Assembly (NCBI GenBank): GCA_032718475.1
Contig: JAUCBJ010007851.1
Span: forward strand, 1 to 50,141
DNA from: Nemertoderma westbladi
Lineage: Eukaryota; Xenacoelomorpha; Nemertodermatida; Nemertodermatidae
Direction of reading: 5' to 3'
Length of the DNA stretch: 50,141 nucleotides
The notes beneath the pieces are model-generated. The model was not told the origin of the DNA. It made no database searches and was given only the letters and a program-made list of their open reading frames with translations. Below, one piece after another: positions 27,601 to 42,346 of the stretch (its first letter is position 1; every line of letters begins with the position of its first letter). Both the position numbers and the translations under genes were made by a program.

Positions 27601-30600
27601 TAGACCCACGCCACTAGTTTACCAGGTTCCATATTGTTACGTCGTCCCACGCCACTAGTTTACCAGGTTCCATATTGTTACGTCGTCCCACGCCACTAGT
27701 TTACCAGGTTCCATATTGTTACGTCGTCCCACGCCACTAGTTTACCAGGTTCCATATTGTTACGTCGTCCCACGCCACTAGTTTACCAGGTTCCATATTG
27801 TTACGTCGACCCACGCCACTAGTTTACCAGGTTCCATATTGTTACGTCGTCCCACGCCACTAGTTTACCAGGTTCCATATTGCTACGTAGACCCACGCCA
27901 CTAGTTTACCAGGTTCCATATTGTTACGTCGTCCCACGCCACTAGTTTACCAGGTTCCATACTGTTACGTAGACCCACGCCACTAGTTTACCAGGTTCCA
28001 TGTTGTTACGTCGTCCCACGCCACTAGTTTACCAGGTTCCATATTGTTACGTCGACCCACGCCACTAGTTTACCAGGTTCCATATTGTTACGTAAACCCA
28101 CGCCACTAGTTTACCAGGTTCCATATTGTTACGTAAACCCACGCCACTAGTTTACCAGGTTCCATATTGTTACGTAGACCCACGCCACTAGTTTACCAGG
28201 TTCCATATTGTTACGTCGACCCACGCCACTAGTTTACCAGGTTCCATATTGTTACGTCGACCCACGCCACTAGTTTACCAGGTTCCATATTGTTACGTCG
28301 TCCCACGCCACTAGTTTACCAGGTTCCATATTGTTACGTAAACCCACGCCACTAGTTTACCAGGTTCCATATTGTTACGTAAACCCACGCCACTAGTTTA
28401 CCAGGTTCCATATTGTTACGTCGACCCACGCCACTAGTTTACCAGGTTCCATATTGTTACGTCGTCCCACGCCACTAGTTTACCAGGTTCCATATTGTTA
28501 CGTAAACCCACGCCACTAGTTTACCAGGTTCCATATTGTTACGTAAACCCACGCCACTAGTTTACCAGGTTCCATATTGTTACGTAAACCCACGCCACTA
28601 GTTTACCAGGTTCCATATTGTTACGTAAACCCACGCCACTAGTTTACCAGGTTCCATATTGTTACGTGGTCCCACGCCACTAGTTTACCAGGTTCCATAT
28701 TGTTACGTCGTCCCACGCCACTAGTTTACCAGGTTCCATACTGTTACGTAAACCCACGCCACTAGTTTACCAGGTTCCATATTGTTACGTCGTCCCACGC
28801 CACTAGTTTACCAGGTTCCATATTGTTACGTAAACCCACGCCACTAGTTTACCAGGTTCCATACTGTTACGTAAACCCACGCCACTAGTTTACCAGGTTC
28901 CATATTGTTACGTAAACCCACGCCACTAGTTTACCAGGTTCCATATTGTTACGTCGTCCCACGCCACTAGTTTACCAGGTTCCATATTGTTACGTAAACC
29001 CACGCCACTAGTTTACCAGGTTCCATATTGTTACGTCGACCCACGCCACTAGTTTACCAGGTTCCATATTGTTACGTCGACCCACGCCACTAGTTTACCA
29101 GGTTCCATATTGTTACGTCGTCCCACGCCACTAGTTTACCAGGTTCCATATTGTTACGTAAACCCACGCCACTAGTTTACCAGGTTCCATATTGTTACGT
29201 AAACCCACGCCACTAGTTTACCAGGTTCCATATTGTTACGTAAACCCACGCCACTAGTTTACCAGGTTCCATATTGTTACGTAAACCCACGCCACTAGTT
29301 TACCAGGTTCCATATTGTTACGTGGTCCCACGCCACTAGTTTACCAGGTTCCATATTGTTACGTCGTCCCACGCCACTAGTTTACCAGGTTCCATACTGT
29401 TACGTAAACCCACGCCACTAGTTTACCAGGTTCCATATTGTTACGTCGTCCCACGCCACTAGTTTACCAGGTTCCATATTGTTACGTAAACCCACGCCAC
29501 TAGTTTACCAGGTTCCATACTGTTACGTAAACCCACGCCACTAGTTTACCAGGTTCCATATTGTTACGTAAACCCACGCCACTAGTTTACCAGGTTCCAT
29601 ATTGTTACGTCGTCCCACGCCACTAGTTTACCAGGTTCCATATTGTTACGTAAACCCACGCCACTAGTTTACCAGGTTCCATATTGTTACGTCGTCCCAC
29701 GCCACTAGTTTACCAGGTTCCATATTGTTACGTAAACCCACGCCACTAGTTTACCAGGTTCCATATTGTTACGTCGTCCCACGCCACTAGTTTACCAGGT
29801 TCCATATTGTTACGTCGTCCCACGCCACTAGTTTACCAGGTTCCATATTGTTACGTCGTCCCACGCCACTAGTTTACCAGGTTCCATATTGTTACGTCGT
29901 CCCACGCCACTAGTTTACCAGGTTCCATATTGTTACGTAGACCCACGCCACTAGTTTACCAGGTTCCATATTGTTACGTCGTCCCACGCCACTAGTTTAC
30001 CAGGTTCCATATTGTTACGTCGTCCCACGCCACTAGTTTACCAGGTTCCATATTGTTACGTCGTCCCACGCCACTAGTTTACCAGGTTCCATATTGTTAC
30101 GTCGTCCCACGCCACTAGTTTACCAGGTTCCATATTGTTACGTAAACCCACGCCACTAGTTTACCAGGTTCCATATTGTTACGTCGTCCCACGCCACTAG
30201 TTTACCAGGTTCCATATTGTTACGTCGTCCCACGCCACTAGTTTACCAGGTTCCATATTGTTACGTCGTCCCACGCCACTAGTTTACCAGGTTCCATATT
30301 GTTACGTCGTCCCACGCCACTAGTTTACCAGGTTCCATATTGTTACGTCGTCCCACGCCACTAGTTTACCAGGTTCCATATTGTTACGTCGTCCCACGCC
30401 ACTAGTTTACCAGGTTCCATATTGTTACGTCGTCCCACGCCACTAGTTTACCAGGTTCCATATTGTTACGTCGACCCACGCCACTAGTTTACCAGGTTCC
30501 ATATTGTTACGTCGACCCACGCCACTAGTTTACCAGGTTCCATATTGTTACGTCGACCCACGCCACTAGTTTACCAGGTTCCATATTGTTACGTCGACCC

Positions 30601-31198
30601 ACGCCACTAGTTTACCAGGTTCCATATTGTTACGTCGACCCACGCCACTAGTTTACCAGGTTCCATATTGTTACGTCGTCCCACGCCACTAGTTTACCAG
30701 GTTCCATATTGTTACGTAATCCCACGCCACTAGTTTACCAGGTTCCATATTGTTACGTAGACCCACGCCACTAGTTTACCAGGTTCCATATTGTTACGTC
30801 GTCCCACGCCACTAGTTTACCAGGTTCCATATTGTTACGTCGTCCCACGCCACTAGTTTACCAGGTTCCATATTGTTACGTCGTCCCACGCCACTAGTTT
30901 ACCAGGTTCCATATTGTTACGTCGTCCCACGCCACTAGTTTACCAGGTTCCATATTGTTACGTCGTCCCACGCCACTAGTTTACCAGGTTCCATATTGTT
31001 ACGTAGACCCACGCCACTAGTTTACCAGGTTCCATATTGTTACGTAGACCCACGCCACTAGTTTACCAGGTTCCATATTGTTACGTAAACCCACGCCACT
31101 AGTTTACCAGGTTCCATATTGTTACGTCGTCCCACGCCACTAGTTTACCAGGTTCCATATTGTTACGTAAACCCACGCCACTAGTTTACCAGGTTCCG
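21689..31198. repeat. Higher-order duplication inside the satellite, about 131-132 monomers apart
   Basis: Rare variants recur at fixed offsets. CATACTG at 21689, 21894 and 22181 recurs 5,413 bases later at 27102, 27307 and 27594. CATGTTG at 22630 recurs at 28002 (5,372), and CCGTATTG at 25827 recurs at 31198 (5,371). The steps correspond to gain or loss of one monomer and to the single 42-bp monomer in the left copy. A shorter period of 656 bases (16 monomers) is nested inside: GGT-class monomers at 23291 and 23947, and again at 28663 and 29319. Confidence 0.88.
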
Positions 31199-34100
31199 TA
31201 TTGTTACGTCGTCCCACGCCACTAGTTTACCAGGTTCCATATTGTTACGTCGTCCCACGCCACTAGTTTACCAGGTTCCATATTGTTACGTCGTCCCACG
31301 CCACTAGTTTACCAGGTTCCATATTGTTACGTAAACCCACGCCACTAGTTTACCAGGTTCCATATTGTTACGTAAACCCACGCCACTAGTTTACCAGGTT
31401 CCATATTGTTACGTCGTCCCACGCCACTAGTTTACCAGGTTCCATATTGTTACGTCGTCCCACGCCACTAGTTTACCAGGTTCCATATTGTTACGTCGTC
31501 CCACGCCACTAGTTTACCAGGTTCCATATTGTTACGTCGTCCCACGCCACTAGTTTACCAGGTTCCATATTGTTACGTAAACCCACGCCACTAGTTTACC
31601 AGGTTCCATATTGTTACGTAGACCCACGCCACTAGTTTACCAGGTTCCATATTGTTACGTAAACCCACGCCACTAGTTTACCAGGTTCCATATTGTTACG
31701 TCGTCCCACGCCACTAGTTTACCAGGTTCCATATTGTTACGTAGACCCACGCCACTAGTTTACCAGGTTCCATATTGTTACGTGGTCCCACGCCACTAGT
31801 TTACCAGGTTCCATATTGGTACGTGGTCCCACGCCACTAGTTTACCAGGTTCCATATTGGTACGTGGTCCCACGCCACTAGTTTACCAGGTTCCATATTG
31901 TTACGTCGTCCCACGCCACTAGTTTACCAGGTTCCATATTGTTACGTCGTCCCACGCCACTAGTTTACCAGGTTCCATATTGGTACGTGGTCCCACGCCA
32001 CTAGTTTACCAGGTTCCATATTGTTACGTCGTCCCACGCCACTAGTTTACCAGGTTCCATATTGTTACGTCGTCCCACGCCACTAGTTTACCAGGTTCCG
32101 TATTGTTACGTCGTCCCACGCCACTAGTTTACCAGGTTCCATATTGTTACGTCGTCCCACGCCACTAGTTTACCAGGTTCCATATTGTTACGTCGTCCCA
32201 CGCCACTAGTTTACCAGGTTCCATATTGTTACGTCGTCCCACGCCACTAGTTTACCAGGTTCCATATTGTTACGTAAACCCACGCCACTAGTTTACCAGG
32301 TTCCATATTGTTACGTAGACCCACGCCACTAGTTTACCAGGTTCCATATTGTTACGTCGTCCCACGTCACTAGTTTACCAGGTTCCATATTGTTACGTCG
32401 TCCCACGCCACTAGTTTACCAGGTTCCATATTGTTACGTAGACCCACGCCACTAGTTTACCAGGTTCCATATTGTTACGTAGACCCACGCCACTAGTTTA
32501 CCAGGTTCCATATTGTTACGTCGTCCCACGCCACTAGTTTACCAGGTTCCATATTGTTACGTGGTCCCACGCCACTAGTTTACCAGGTTCCATATTGTTA
32601 CGTCGTCCCACGCCACTAGTTTACCAGGTTCCATATTGTTACGTCGTCCCACGCCACTAGTTTACCAGGTTCCATATTGTTACGTAGACCCACGCCACTA
32701 GTTTACCAGGTTCCATATTGTTACGTAAACCCACGCCACTAGTTTACCAGGTTCCATATTGTTACGTGGTCCCACGCCACTAGTTTACCAGGTTCCATAT
32801 TGGTACGTGGTCCCACGCCACTAGTTTACCAGGTTCCATATTGTTACGTCGTCCCACGTCACTAGTTTACCAGGTTCCATATTGGTACGTGGTCCCACGC
32901 CACTAGTTTACCAGGTTCCATATTGGTACGTGGTCCCACGCCACTAGTTTACCAGGTTCCATATTGTTACGTCGTCCCACGCCACTAGTTTACCAGGTTC
33001 CATATTGTTACGTGGTCCCACGCCACTAGTTTACCAGGTTCCATATTGGTACGTGGTCCCACGCCACTAGTTTACCAGGTTCCATATTGTTACGTCGTCC
33101 CACGCCACTAGTTTACCAGGTTCCATATTGTTACGTCGTCCCACGCCACTAGTTTACCAGGTTCCGTATTGTTACGTCGTCCCACGCCACTAGTTTACCA
33201 GGTTCCATATTGTTACGTCGTCCCACGTCACTAGTTTACCAGGTTCCATATTGTTACGTCGTCCCACGCCACTAGTTTACCAGGTTCCATATTGTTACGT
33301 CGTCCCACGCCACTAGTTTACCAGGTTCCATATTGTTACGTAAACCCACGCCACTAGTTTACCAGGTTCCATATTGTTACGTAAACCCACGCCACTAGTT
33401 TACCAGGTTCCATATTGTTACGTCGTCCCACGTCACTAGTTTACCAGGTTCCATATTGTTACGTCGTCCCACGCCACTAGTTTACCAGGTTCCATATTGT
33501 TACGTAGACCCACGCCACTAGTTTACCAGGTTCCATATTGTTACGTAGACCCACGCCACTAGTTTACCAGGTTCCATATTGTTACGTAAACCCACGCCAC
33601 TAGTTTACCAGGTTCCATATTGTTACGTCGTCCCACGCCACTAGTTTACCAGGTTCCATATTGTTACGTCGTCCCACGCCACTAGTTTACCAGGTTCCAT
33701 ATTGTTACGTAAACCCACGCCACTAGTTTACCAGGTTCCATATTGTTACGTAAACCCACGCCACTAGTTTACCAGGTTCCATATTGTTACGTAGACCCAC
33801 GCCACTAGTTTACCAGGTTCCATATTGTTACGTAGACCCACGCCACTAGTTTACCAGGTTCCATATTGTTACGTAAACCCACGCCACTAGTTTACCAGGT
33901 TCCATATTGTTACGTCGTCCCACGCCACTAGTTTACCAGGTTCCATATTGTTACGTCGTCCCACGCCACTAGTTTACCAGGTTCCATATTGTTACGTAAA
34001 CCCACGATACTAGTTTACCAGGTTCCATATTGTTACGTCGTCCCACGCCACTAGTTTACCAGGTTCCATATTGTTACGTAGACCCACGCCACTAGTTTAC

Positions 34101-34866
34101 CAGGTTCCATATTGTTACGTAAACCCACGCCACTAGTTTACCAGGTTCCATATTGTTACGTCGTCCCACGCCACTAGTTTACCAGGTTCCATATTGTTAC
34201 GTCGTCCCACGCCACTAGTTTACCAGGTTCCATATTGTTACGTAGACCCACGCCACTAGTTTACCAGGTTCCATATTGTTACGTCGACCCACGCCACTAG
34301 TTTACCAGGTTCCATATTGTTACGTCGACCCACGCCACTAGTTTACCAGGTTCCATATTGTTACGTAGACCCACGCCACTAGTTTACCAGGTTCCATATT
34401 GTTACGTCGACCCACGCCACTAGTTTACCAGGTTCCATATTGTTACGTCGACCCACGCCACTAGTTTACCAGGTTCCATATTGTTACGTAGACCCACGCC
34501 ACTAGTTTACCAGGTTCCATATTGTTACGTAAACCCACGATACTAGTTTACCAGGTTCCATATTGTTACGTCGTCCCACGCCACTAGTTTACCAGGTTCC
34601 ATATTGTTACGTAGACCCACGCCACTAGTTTACCAGGTTCCATATTGTTACGTCGTCCCACGCCACTAGTTTACCAGGTTCCATATTGTTACGTCGTCCC
34701 ACGCCACTAGTTTACCAGGTTCCATATTGTTACGTAGACCCACGCCACTAGTTTACCAGGTTCCATATTGTTACGTCGTCCCACGCCACTAGTTTACCAG
34801 GTTCCATATTGTTACGTCGTCCCACGCCACTAGTTTACCAGGTTCCATATTGTTACGTAAACCCAC

Positions 34867-37800
34867 GATACTAGTTTACCAGGTTCCATATTGTTACGTA
34901 GACCCACGCCACTAGTTTACCAGGTTCCATATTGTTACGTCGTCCCACGCCACTAGTTTACCAGGTTCCATATTGTTACGTCGTCCCACGCCACTAGTTT
35001 ACCAGGTTCCATATTGTTACGTCGTCCCACGCCACTAGTTTACCAGGTTCCATATTGTTACGTCGTCCCACGCCACTAGTTTACCAGGTTCCATATTGTT
35101 ACGTAAACCCACGATACTAGTTTACCAGGTTCCATATTGTTACGTCGTCCCACGCCACTAGTTTACCAGGTTCCATATTGTTACGTAGACCCACGCCACT
35201 AGTTTACCAGGTTCCATATTGTTACGTCGTCCCACGCCACTAGTTTACCAGGTTCCATATTGTTACGTCGACCCACGCCACTAGTTTACCAGGTTCCATA
35301 TTGTTACGTCGTCCCACGCCACTAGTTTACCAGGTTCCATATTGTTACGTCGTCCCACGCCACTAGTTTACCAGGTTCCATATTGTTACGTCGACCCACG
35401 CCACTAGTTTACCAGGTTCCATATTGTTACGTCGTCCCACGCCACTAGTTTACCAGGTTCCATATTGTTACGTCGTCCCACGCCACTAGTTTACCAGGTT
35501 CCATATTGTTACGTCGTCCCACGCCACTAGTTTACCAGGTTCCATATTGTTACGTCGTCCCACGCCACTAGTTTACCAGGTTCCATATTGTTACGTAAAC
35601 CCACGATACTAGTTTACCAGGTTCCATATTGTTACGTCGTCCCACGCCACTAGTTTACCAGGTTCCATATTGTTACGTAGACCCACGCCACTAGTTTACC
35701 AGGTTCCATATTGTTACGTCGACCCACGCCACTAGTTTACCAGGTTCCATATTGGTACGTGGTCCCACGCCACTAGTTTACCAGGTTCCATATTGTTACG
35801 TCGTCCCACGCCACTAGTTTACCAGGTTCCATATTGTTACGTCGACCCACGCCACTAGTTTACCAGGTTCCATATTGTTACGTAGACCCACGCCACTAGT
35901 TTACCAGGTTCCATATTGTTACGTCGACCCACGCCACTAGTTTACCAGGTTCCATATTGTTACGTCGTCCCACGCCACTAGTTTACCAGGTTCCATATTG
36001 TTACGTCGTCCCACGCCACTAGTTTACCAGGTTCCATATTGTTACGTCGTCCCACGCCACTAGTTTACCAGGTTCCATATTGTTACGTAGACCCACGCCA
36101 CTAGTTTACCAGGTTCCATATTGTTACGTCGTCCCACGCCACTAGTTTACCAGGTTCCATATTGTTACGTAGACCCACGCCACTAGTTTACCAGGTTCCA
36201 TATTGTTACGTCGTCCCACGCCACTAGTTTACCAGGTTCCATATTGTTACGTCGTCCCACGCCACTAGTTTACCAGGTTCCATATTGTTACGCCGTCCCA
36301 CGCCACTAGTTTACCAGGTTCCATATTGTTACGTCGTCCCACGCCACTAGTTTACCAGGTTCCATATTGTTACGTCGTCCCACGCCACTAGTTTACCAGG
36401 TTCCATATTGTTACGTCGTCCCACGCCACTAGTTTACCAGGTTCCATATTGTTACGTAGACCCACGCCACTAGTTTACCAGGTTCCATATTGTTACGTCG
36501 ACCCACGCCACTAGTTTACCAGGTTCCATATTGTTACGTCGACCCACGCCACTAGTTTACCAGGTTCCATATTGTTACGTAGACCCACGCCACTAGTTTA
36601 CCAGGTTCCATATTGTTACGTCGACCCACGCCACTAGTTTACCAGGTTCCATATTGTTACGTCGACCCACGCCACTAGTTTACCAGGTTCCATATTGTTA
36701 CGTCGACCCACGCCACTAGTTTACCAGGTTCCATATTGTTACGTAAACCCACGCCACTAGTTTACCAGGTTCCATATTGTTACGTAGACCCACGCCACTA
36801 GTTTACCAGGTTCCATATTGTTACGTAAACCCACGCCACTAGTTTACCAGGTTCCATATTGTTACGTCGTCCCACGCCACTAGTTTACCAGGTTCCATAT
36901 TGTTACGTCGTCCCACGCCACTAGTTTACCAGGTTCCATATTGTTACGTCGTCCCACGCCACTAGTTTACCAGGTTCCATATTGTTACGTCGTCCCACGC
37001 CACTAGTTTACCAGGTTCCATATTGTTACGTAGACCCACGCCACTAGTTTACCAGGTTCCATATTGTTACGTAGACCCACGCCACTAGTTTACCAGGTTC
37101 CATATTGTTACGTCGTCCCACGCCACTAGTTTACCAGGTTCCATATTGTTACGTAGACCCACGCCACTAGTTTACCAGGTTCCATATTGTTACGTCGTCC
37201 CACGCCACTAGTTTACCAGGTTCCATATTGTTACGTCGTCCCACGCCACTAGTTTACCAGGTTCCATATTGTTACGTAAACCCACGCCACTAGTTTACCA
37301 GGTTCCATATTGTTACGTAGACCCACGCCACTAGTTTACCAGGTTCCATATTGTTACGTAAACCCACGCCACTAGTTTACCAGGTTCCATATTGTTACGT
37401 CGTCCCACGCCACTAGTTTACCAGGTTCCATATTGTTACGTCGTCCCACGCCACTAGTTTACCAGGTTCCATATTGTTACGTCGTCCCACGCCACTAGTT
37501 TACCAGGTTCCATATTGTTACGTCGTCCCACGCCACTAGTTTACCAGGTTCCATATTGTTACGTAGACCCACGCCACTAGTTTACCAGGTTCCATATTGT
37601 TACGTAGACCCACGCCACTAGTTTACCAGGTTCCATATTGTTACGTCGTCCCACGCCACTAGTTTACCAGGTTCCATATTGTTACGTAGACCCACGCCAC
37701 TAGTTTACCAGGTTCCATATTGTTACGTCGTCCCACGCCACTAGTTTACCAGGTTCCATATTGTTACGTAGACCCACGCCACTAGTTTACCAGGTTCCAT

Positions 37801-39940
37801 ATTGTTACGTCGTCCCACGCCACTAGTTTACCAGGTTCCATATTGTTACGTAAACCCACGCCACTAGTTTACCAGGTTCCATATTGTTACGTAGACCCAC
37901 GCCACTAGTTTACCAGGTTCCATATTGTTACGTAAACCCACGCCACTAGTTTACCAGGTTCCATATTGTTACGTCGTCCCACGCCACTAGTTTACCAGGT
38001 TCCATATTGTTACGTCGTCCCACGCCACTAGTTTACCAGGTTCCATATTGTTACGTCGTCCCACGCCACTAGTTTACCAGGTTCCATATTGTTACGTCGT
38101 CCCACGCCACTAGTTTACCAGGTTCCATATTGTTACGTAGACCCACGCCACTAGTTTACCAGGTTCCATATTGTTACGTAGACCCACGCCACTAGTTTAC
38201 CAGGTTCCATATTGTTACGTCGTCCCACGCCACTAGTTTACCAGGTTCCATATTGTTACGTAGACCCACGCCACTAGTTTACCAGGTTCCATATTGTTAC
38301 GTCGTCCCACGCCACTAGTTTACCAGGTTCCATATTGTTACGTAGACCCACGCCACTAGTTTACCAGGTTCCATATTGTTACGTCGTCCCACGCCACTAG
38401 TTTACCAGGTTCCATATTGTTACGTAGACCCACGCCACTAGTTTACCAGGTTCCATATTGTTACGTCGTCCCACGCCACTAGTTTACCAGGTTCCATATT
38501 GTTACGTCGTCCCACGCCACTAGTTTACCAGGTTCCATATTGTTACGTAAACCCACGATACTAGTTTACCAGGTTCCATATTGTTACGTAGACCCACGCC
38601 ACTAGTTTACCAGGTTCCATATTGTTACGTCGTCCCACGCCACTAGTTTACCAGGTTCCATATTGTTACGTCGTCCCACGCCACTAGTTTACCAGGTTCC
38701 ATATTGTTACGTCGTCCCACGCCACTAGTTTACCAGGTTCCATATTGTTACGTCGTCCCACGCCACTAGTTTACCAGGTTCCATATTGTTACGTAAACCC
38801 ACGATACTAGTTTACCAGGTTCCATATTGTCACGTCGTCCCACGCCACTAGTTTACCAGGTTCCATATTGTTACGTAGACCCACGCCACTAGTTTACCAG
38901 GTTCCATATTGTTACGTCGTCCCACGCCACTAGTTTACCAGGTTCCATATTGTTACGTCGACCCACGCCACTAGTTTACCAGGTTCCATATTGTTACGTC
39001 GTCCCACGCCACTAGTTTACCAGGTTCCATATTGTTACGTCGTCCCACGCCACTAGTTTACCAGGTTCCATATTGTTACGTCGACCCACGCCACTAGTTT
39101 ACCAGGTTCCATATTGTTACGTCGTCCCACGCCACTAGTTTACCAGGTTCCATATTGTTACGTCGTCCCACGCCACTAGTTTACCAGGTTCCATATTGTT
39201 ACGTCGTCCCACGCCACTAGTTTACCAGGTTCCATATTGTTACGTCGTCCCACGCCACTAGTTTACCAGGTTCCATATTGTTACGTAAACCCACGATACT
39301 AGTTTACCAGGTTCCATATTGTTACGTCGTCCCACGCCACTAGTTTACCAGGTTCCATATTGTTACGTAGACCCACGCCACTAGTTTACCAGGTTCCATA
39401 TTGTTACGTCGACCCACGCCACTAGTTTACCAGGTTCCATATTGGTACGTGGTCCCACGCCACTAGTTTACCAGGTTCCATATTGTTACGTCGTCCCACG
39501 CCACTAGTTTACCAGGTTCCATATTGTTACGTCGACCCACGCCACTAGTTTACCAGGTTCCATATTGTTACGTAGACCCACGCCACTAGTTTACCAGGTT
39601 CCATATTGTTACGTCGACCCACGCCACTAGTTTACCAGGTTCCATATTGTTACGTCGTCCCACGCCACTAGTTTACCAGGTTCCATATTGTTACGTCGTC
39701 CCACGCCACTAGTTTACCAGGTTCCATATTGTTACGTCGTCCCACGCCACTAGTTTACCAGGTTCCATATTGTTACGTAGACCCACGCCACTAGTTTACC
39801 AGGTTCCATATTGTTACGTCGTCCCACGCCACTAGTTTACCAGGTTCCATATTGTTACGTAGACCCACGCCACTAGTTTACCAGGTTCCATATTGTTACG
39901 TCGTCCCACGCCACTAGTTTACCAGGTTCCATATTGTTAC
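34867..39940. repeat. Second higher-order duplication in the satellite, 90 monomers (3,690 bp)
   Basis: The CACGATACT variant at 34867, 35113 and 35605 recurs at 38557, 38803 and 39295, and TTGGTACGTGG at 35751 recurs at 39441, always 3,690 bases (90 x 41) later. The ACGCCGT variant at 36291 recurs at 39940, 3,649 later (89 x 41), so the right copy lost one monomer in between. Confidence 0.88.
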
Positions 39941-42346
39941 GCCGTCCCACGCCACTAGTTTACCAGGTTCCATATTGTTACGTCGTCCCACGCCACTAGT
40001 TTACCAGGTTCCATATTGTTACGTCGTCCCACGCCACTAGTTTACCAGGTTCCATATTGTTACGTCGTCCCACGCCACTAGTTTACCAGGTTCCATATTG
40101 TTACGTCGTCCCACGCCACTAGTTTACCAGGTTCCATATTGTTACGTAAACCCACGCCACTAGTTTACCAGGTTCCATATTGTTACGTCGTCCCACGCCA
40201 CTAGTTTACCAGGTTCCATATTGTTACGTAGACCCACGCCACTAGTTTACCAGGTTCCATATTGTTACGTCGTCCCACGCCACTAGTTTACCAGGTTCCA
40301 TATTGTTACGTAGACCCACGCCACTAGTTTACCAGGTTCCATATTGTTACGTCGTCCCACGCCACTAGTTTACCAGGTTCCATATTGTTACGTAGACCCA
40401 CGCCACTAGTTTACCAGGTTCCATATTGTTACGTAGACCCACGCCACTAGTTTACCAGGTTCCATATTGTTACGTCGTCCCACGCCACTAGTTTACCAGG
40501 TTCCATATTGTTCGTCGTCCCACGCCACTAGTTTACCAGGTTCCATATTGTTACGTAGACCCACGCCACTAGTTTACCAGGTTCCATATTGTTACGTCGT
40601 CCCACGCCACTAGTTTACCAGGTTCCATATTGTTACGTCGTCCCACGCCACTAGTTTACCAGGTTCCATATTGTTACGTAGACCCACGCCACTAGTTTAC
40701 CAGGTTCCATATTGTTACGTCGTCCCACGCCACTAGTTTACCAGGTTCCATATTGTTACGTAGACCCACGCCACTAGTTTACCAGGTTCCATATTGTTAC
40801 GTCGTCCCACGCCACTAGTTTACCAGGTTCCATATTGTTACGTAGACCCACGCCACTAGTTTACCAGGTTCCATATTGTTACGTCGTCCCACGCCACTAG
40901 TTTACCAGGTTCCATATTGTTACGTAGACCCACGCCACTAGTTTACCAGGTTCCATATTGTTACGTCGTCCCACGCCACTAGTTTACCAGGTTCCATATT
41001 GTTACGTAAACCCACGCCACTAGTTTACCAGGTTCCATATTGTTACGTAGACCCACGCCACTAGTTTACCAGGTTCCATATTGTTACGTCGTCCCACGCC
41101 ACTAGTTTACCAGGTTCCATATTGTTACGTCGTCCCACGCCACTAGTTTACCAGGTTCCATATTGTTACGTAGACCCACGCCACTAGTTTACCAGGTTCC
41201 ATATTGTTACGTAGACCCACGCCACTAGTTTACCAGGTTCCATATTGTTACGTGGACCCACGCCACTAGTTTACCAGGTTCCATATTGTTACGTCGTCCC
41301 ACGCCACTAGTTTACCAGGTTCCATATTGTTACGTCGACCCACGCCACTAGTTTACCAGGTTCCATATTGTTACGTCGACCCACGCCACTAGTTTACCAG
41401 GTTCCATATTGTTACGTAAACCCACGCCACTAGTTTACCAGGTTCCATATTGTTACGTCGTCCCACGCCACTAGTTTACCAGGTTCCATATTGTTACGTA
41501 GACCCACGCCACTAGTTTACCAGGTTCCATATTGTTACGTCGACCCACGCCACTAGTTTACCAGGTTCCATATTGGTACGTGGTCCCACGCCACTAGTTT
41601 ACCAGGTTCCATATTGTTACGTCGTCCCACGCCACTAGTTTACCAGGTTCCATATTGTTACGTAGACCCACGCCACTAGTTTACCAGGTTCCATATTGTT
41701 ACGTCGACCTACGCCACTAGTTTACCAGGTTCCATATTGTTACGTCGTCCCACGCCACTAGTTTACCAGGTTCCATATTGTTACGTCGTCCCACGCCACT
41801 AGTTTACCAGGTTCCATATTGTTACGTCGTCCCACGCCACTAGTTTACCAGGTTCCATATTGTTACGTAAACCCACGCCACTAGTTTACCAGGTTCCATA
41901 TTGTTACGTCGTCCCACGCCACTAGTTTACCAGGTTCCATATTGTTACGTAGACCCACGCCACTAGTTTACCAGGTTCCATATTGTTACGTAGACCCACG
42001 CCACTAGTTTACCAGGTTCCATATTGTTACGTCGTCCCACGCCACTAGTTTACCAGGTTCCATATTGTTACGTAGACCCACGCCACTAGTTTACCAGGTT
42101 CCATATTGTTACGTCGTCCCACGCCACTAGTTTACCAGGTTCCATATTGTTACGTCGACCCACGCCACTAGTTTACCAGGTTCCATATTGTTACGTCGAC
42201 CCACGCCACTAGTTTACCAGGTTCCATATTGTTACGTCGTCCCACGCCACTAGTTTACCAGGTTCCATATTGTTACGTCGTCCCACGCCAATAGTTTACC
42301 AGGTTCCCCACTAGTTTACCAGGTTCCATATTGTTATGTAAACCCA

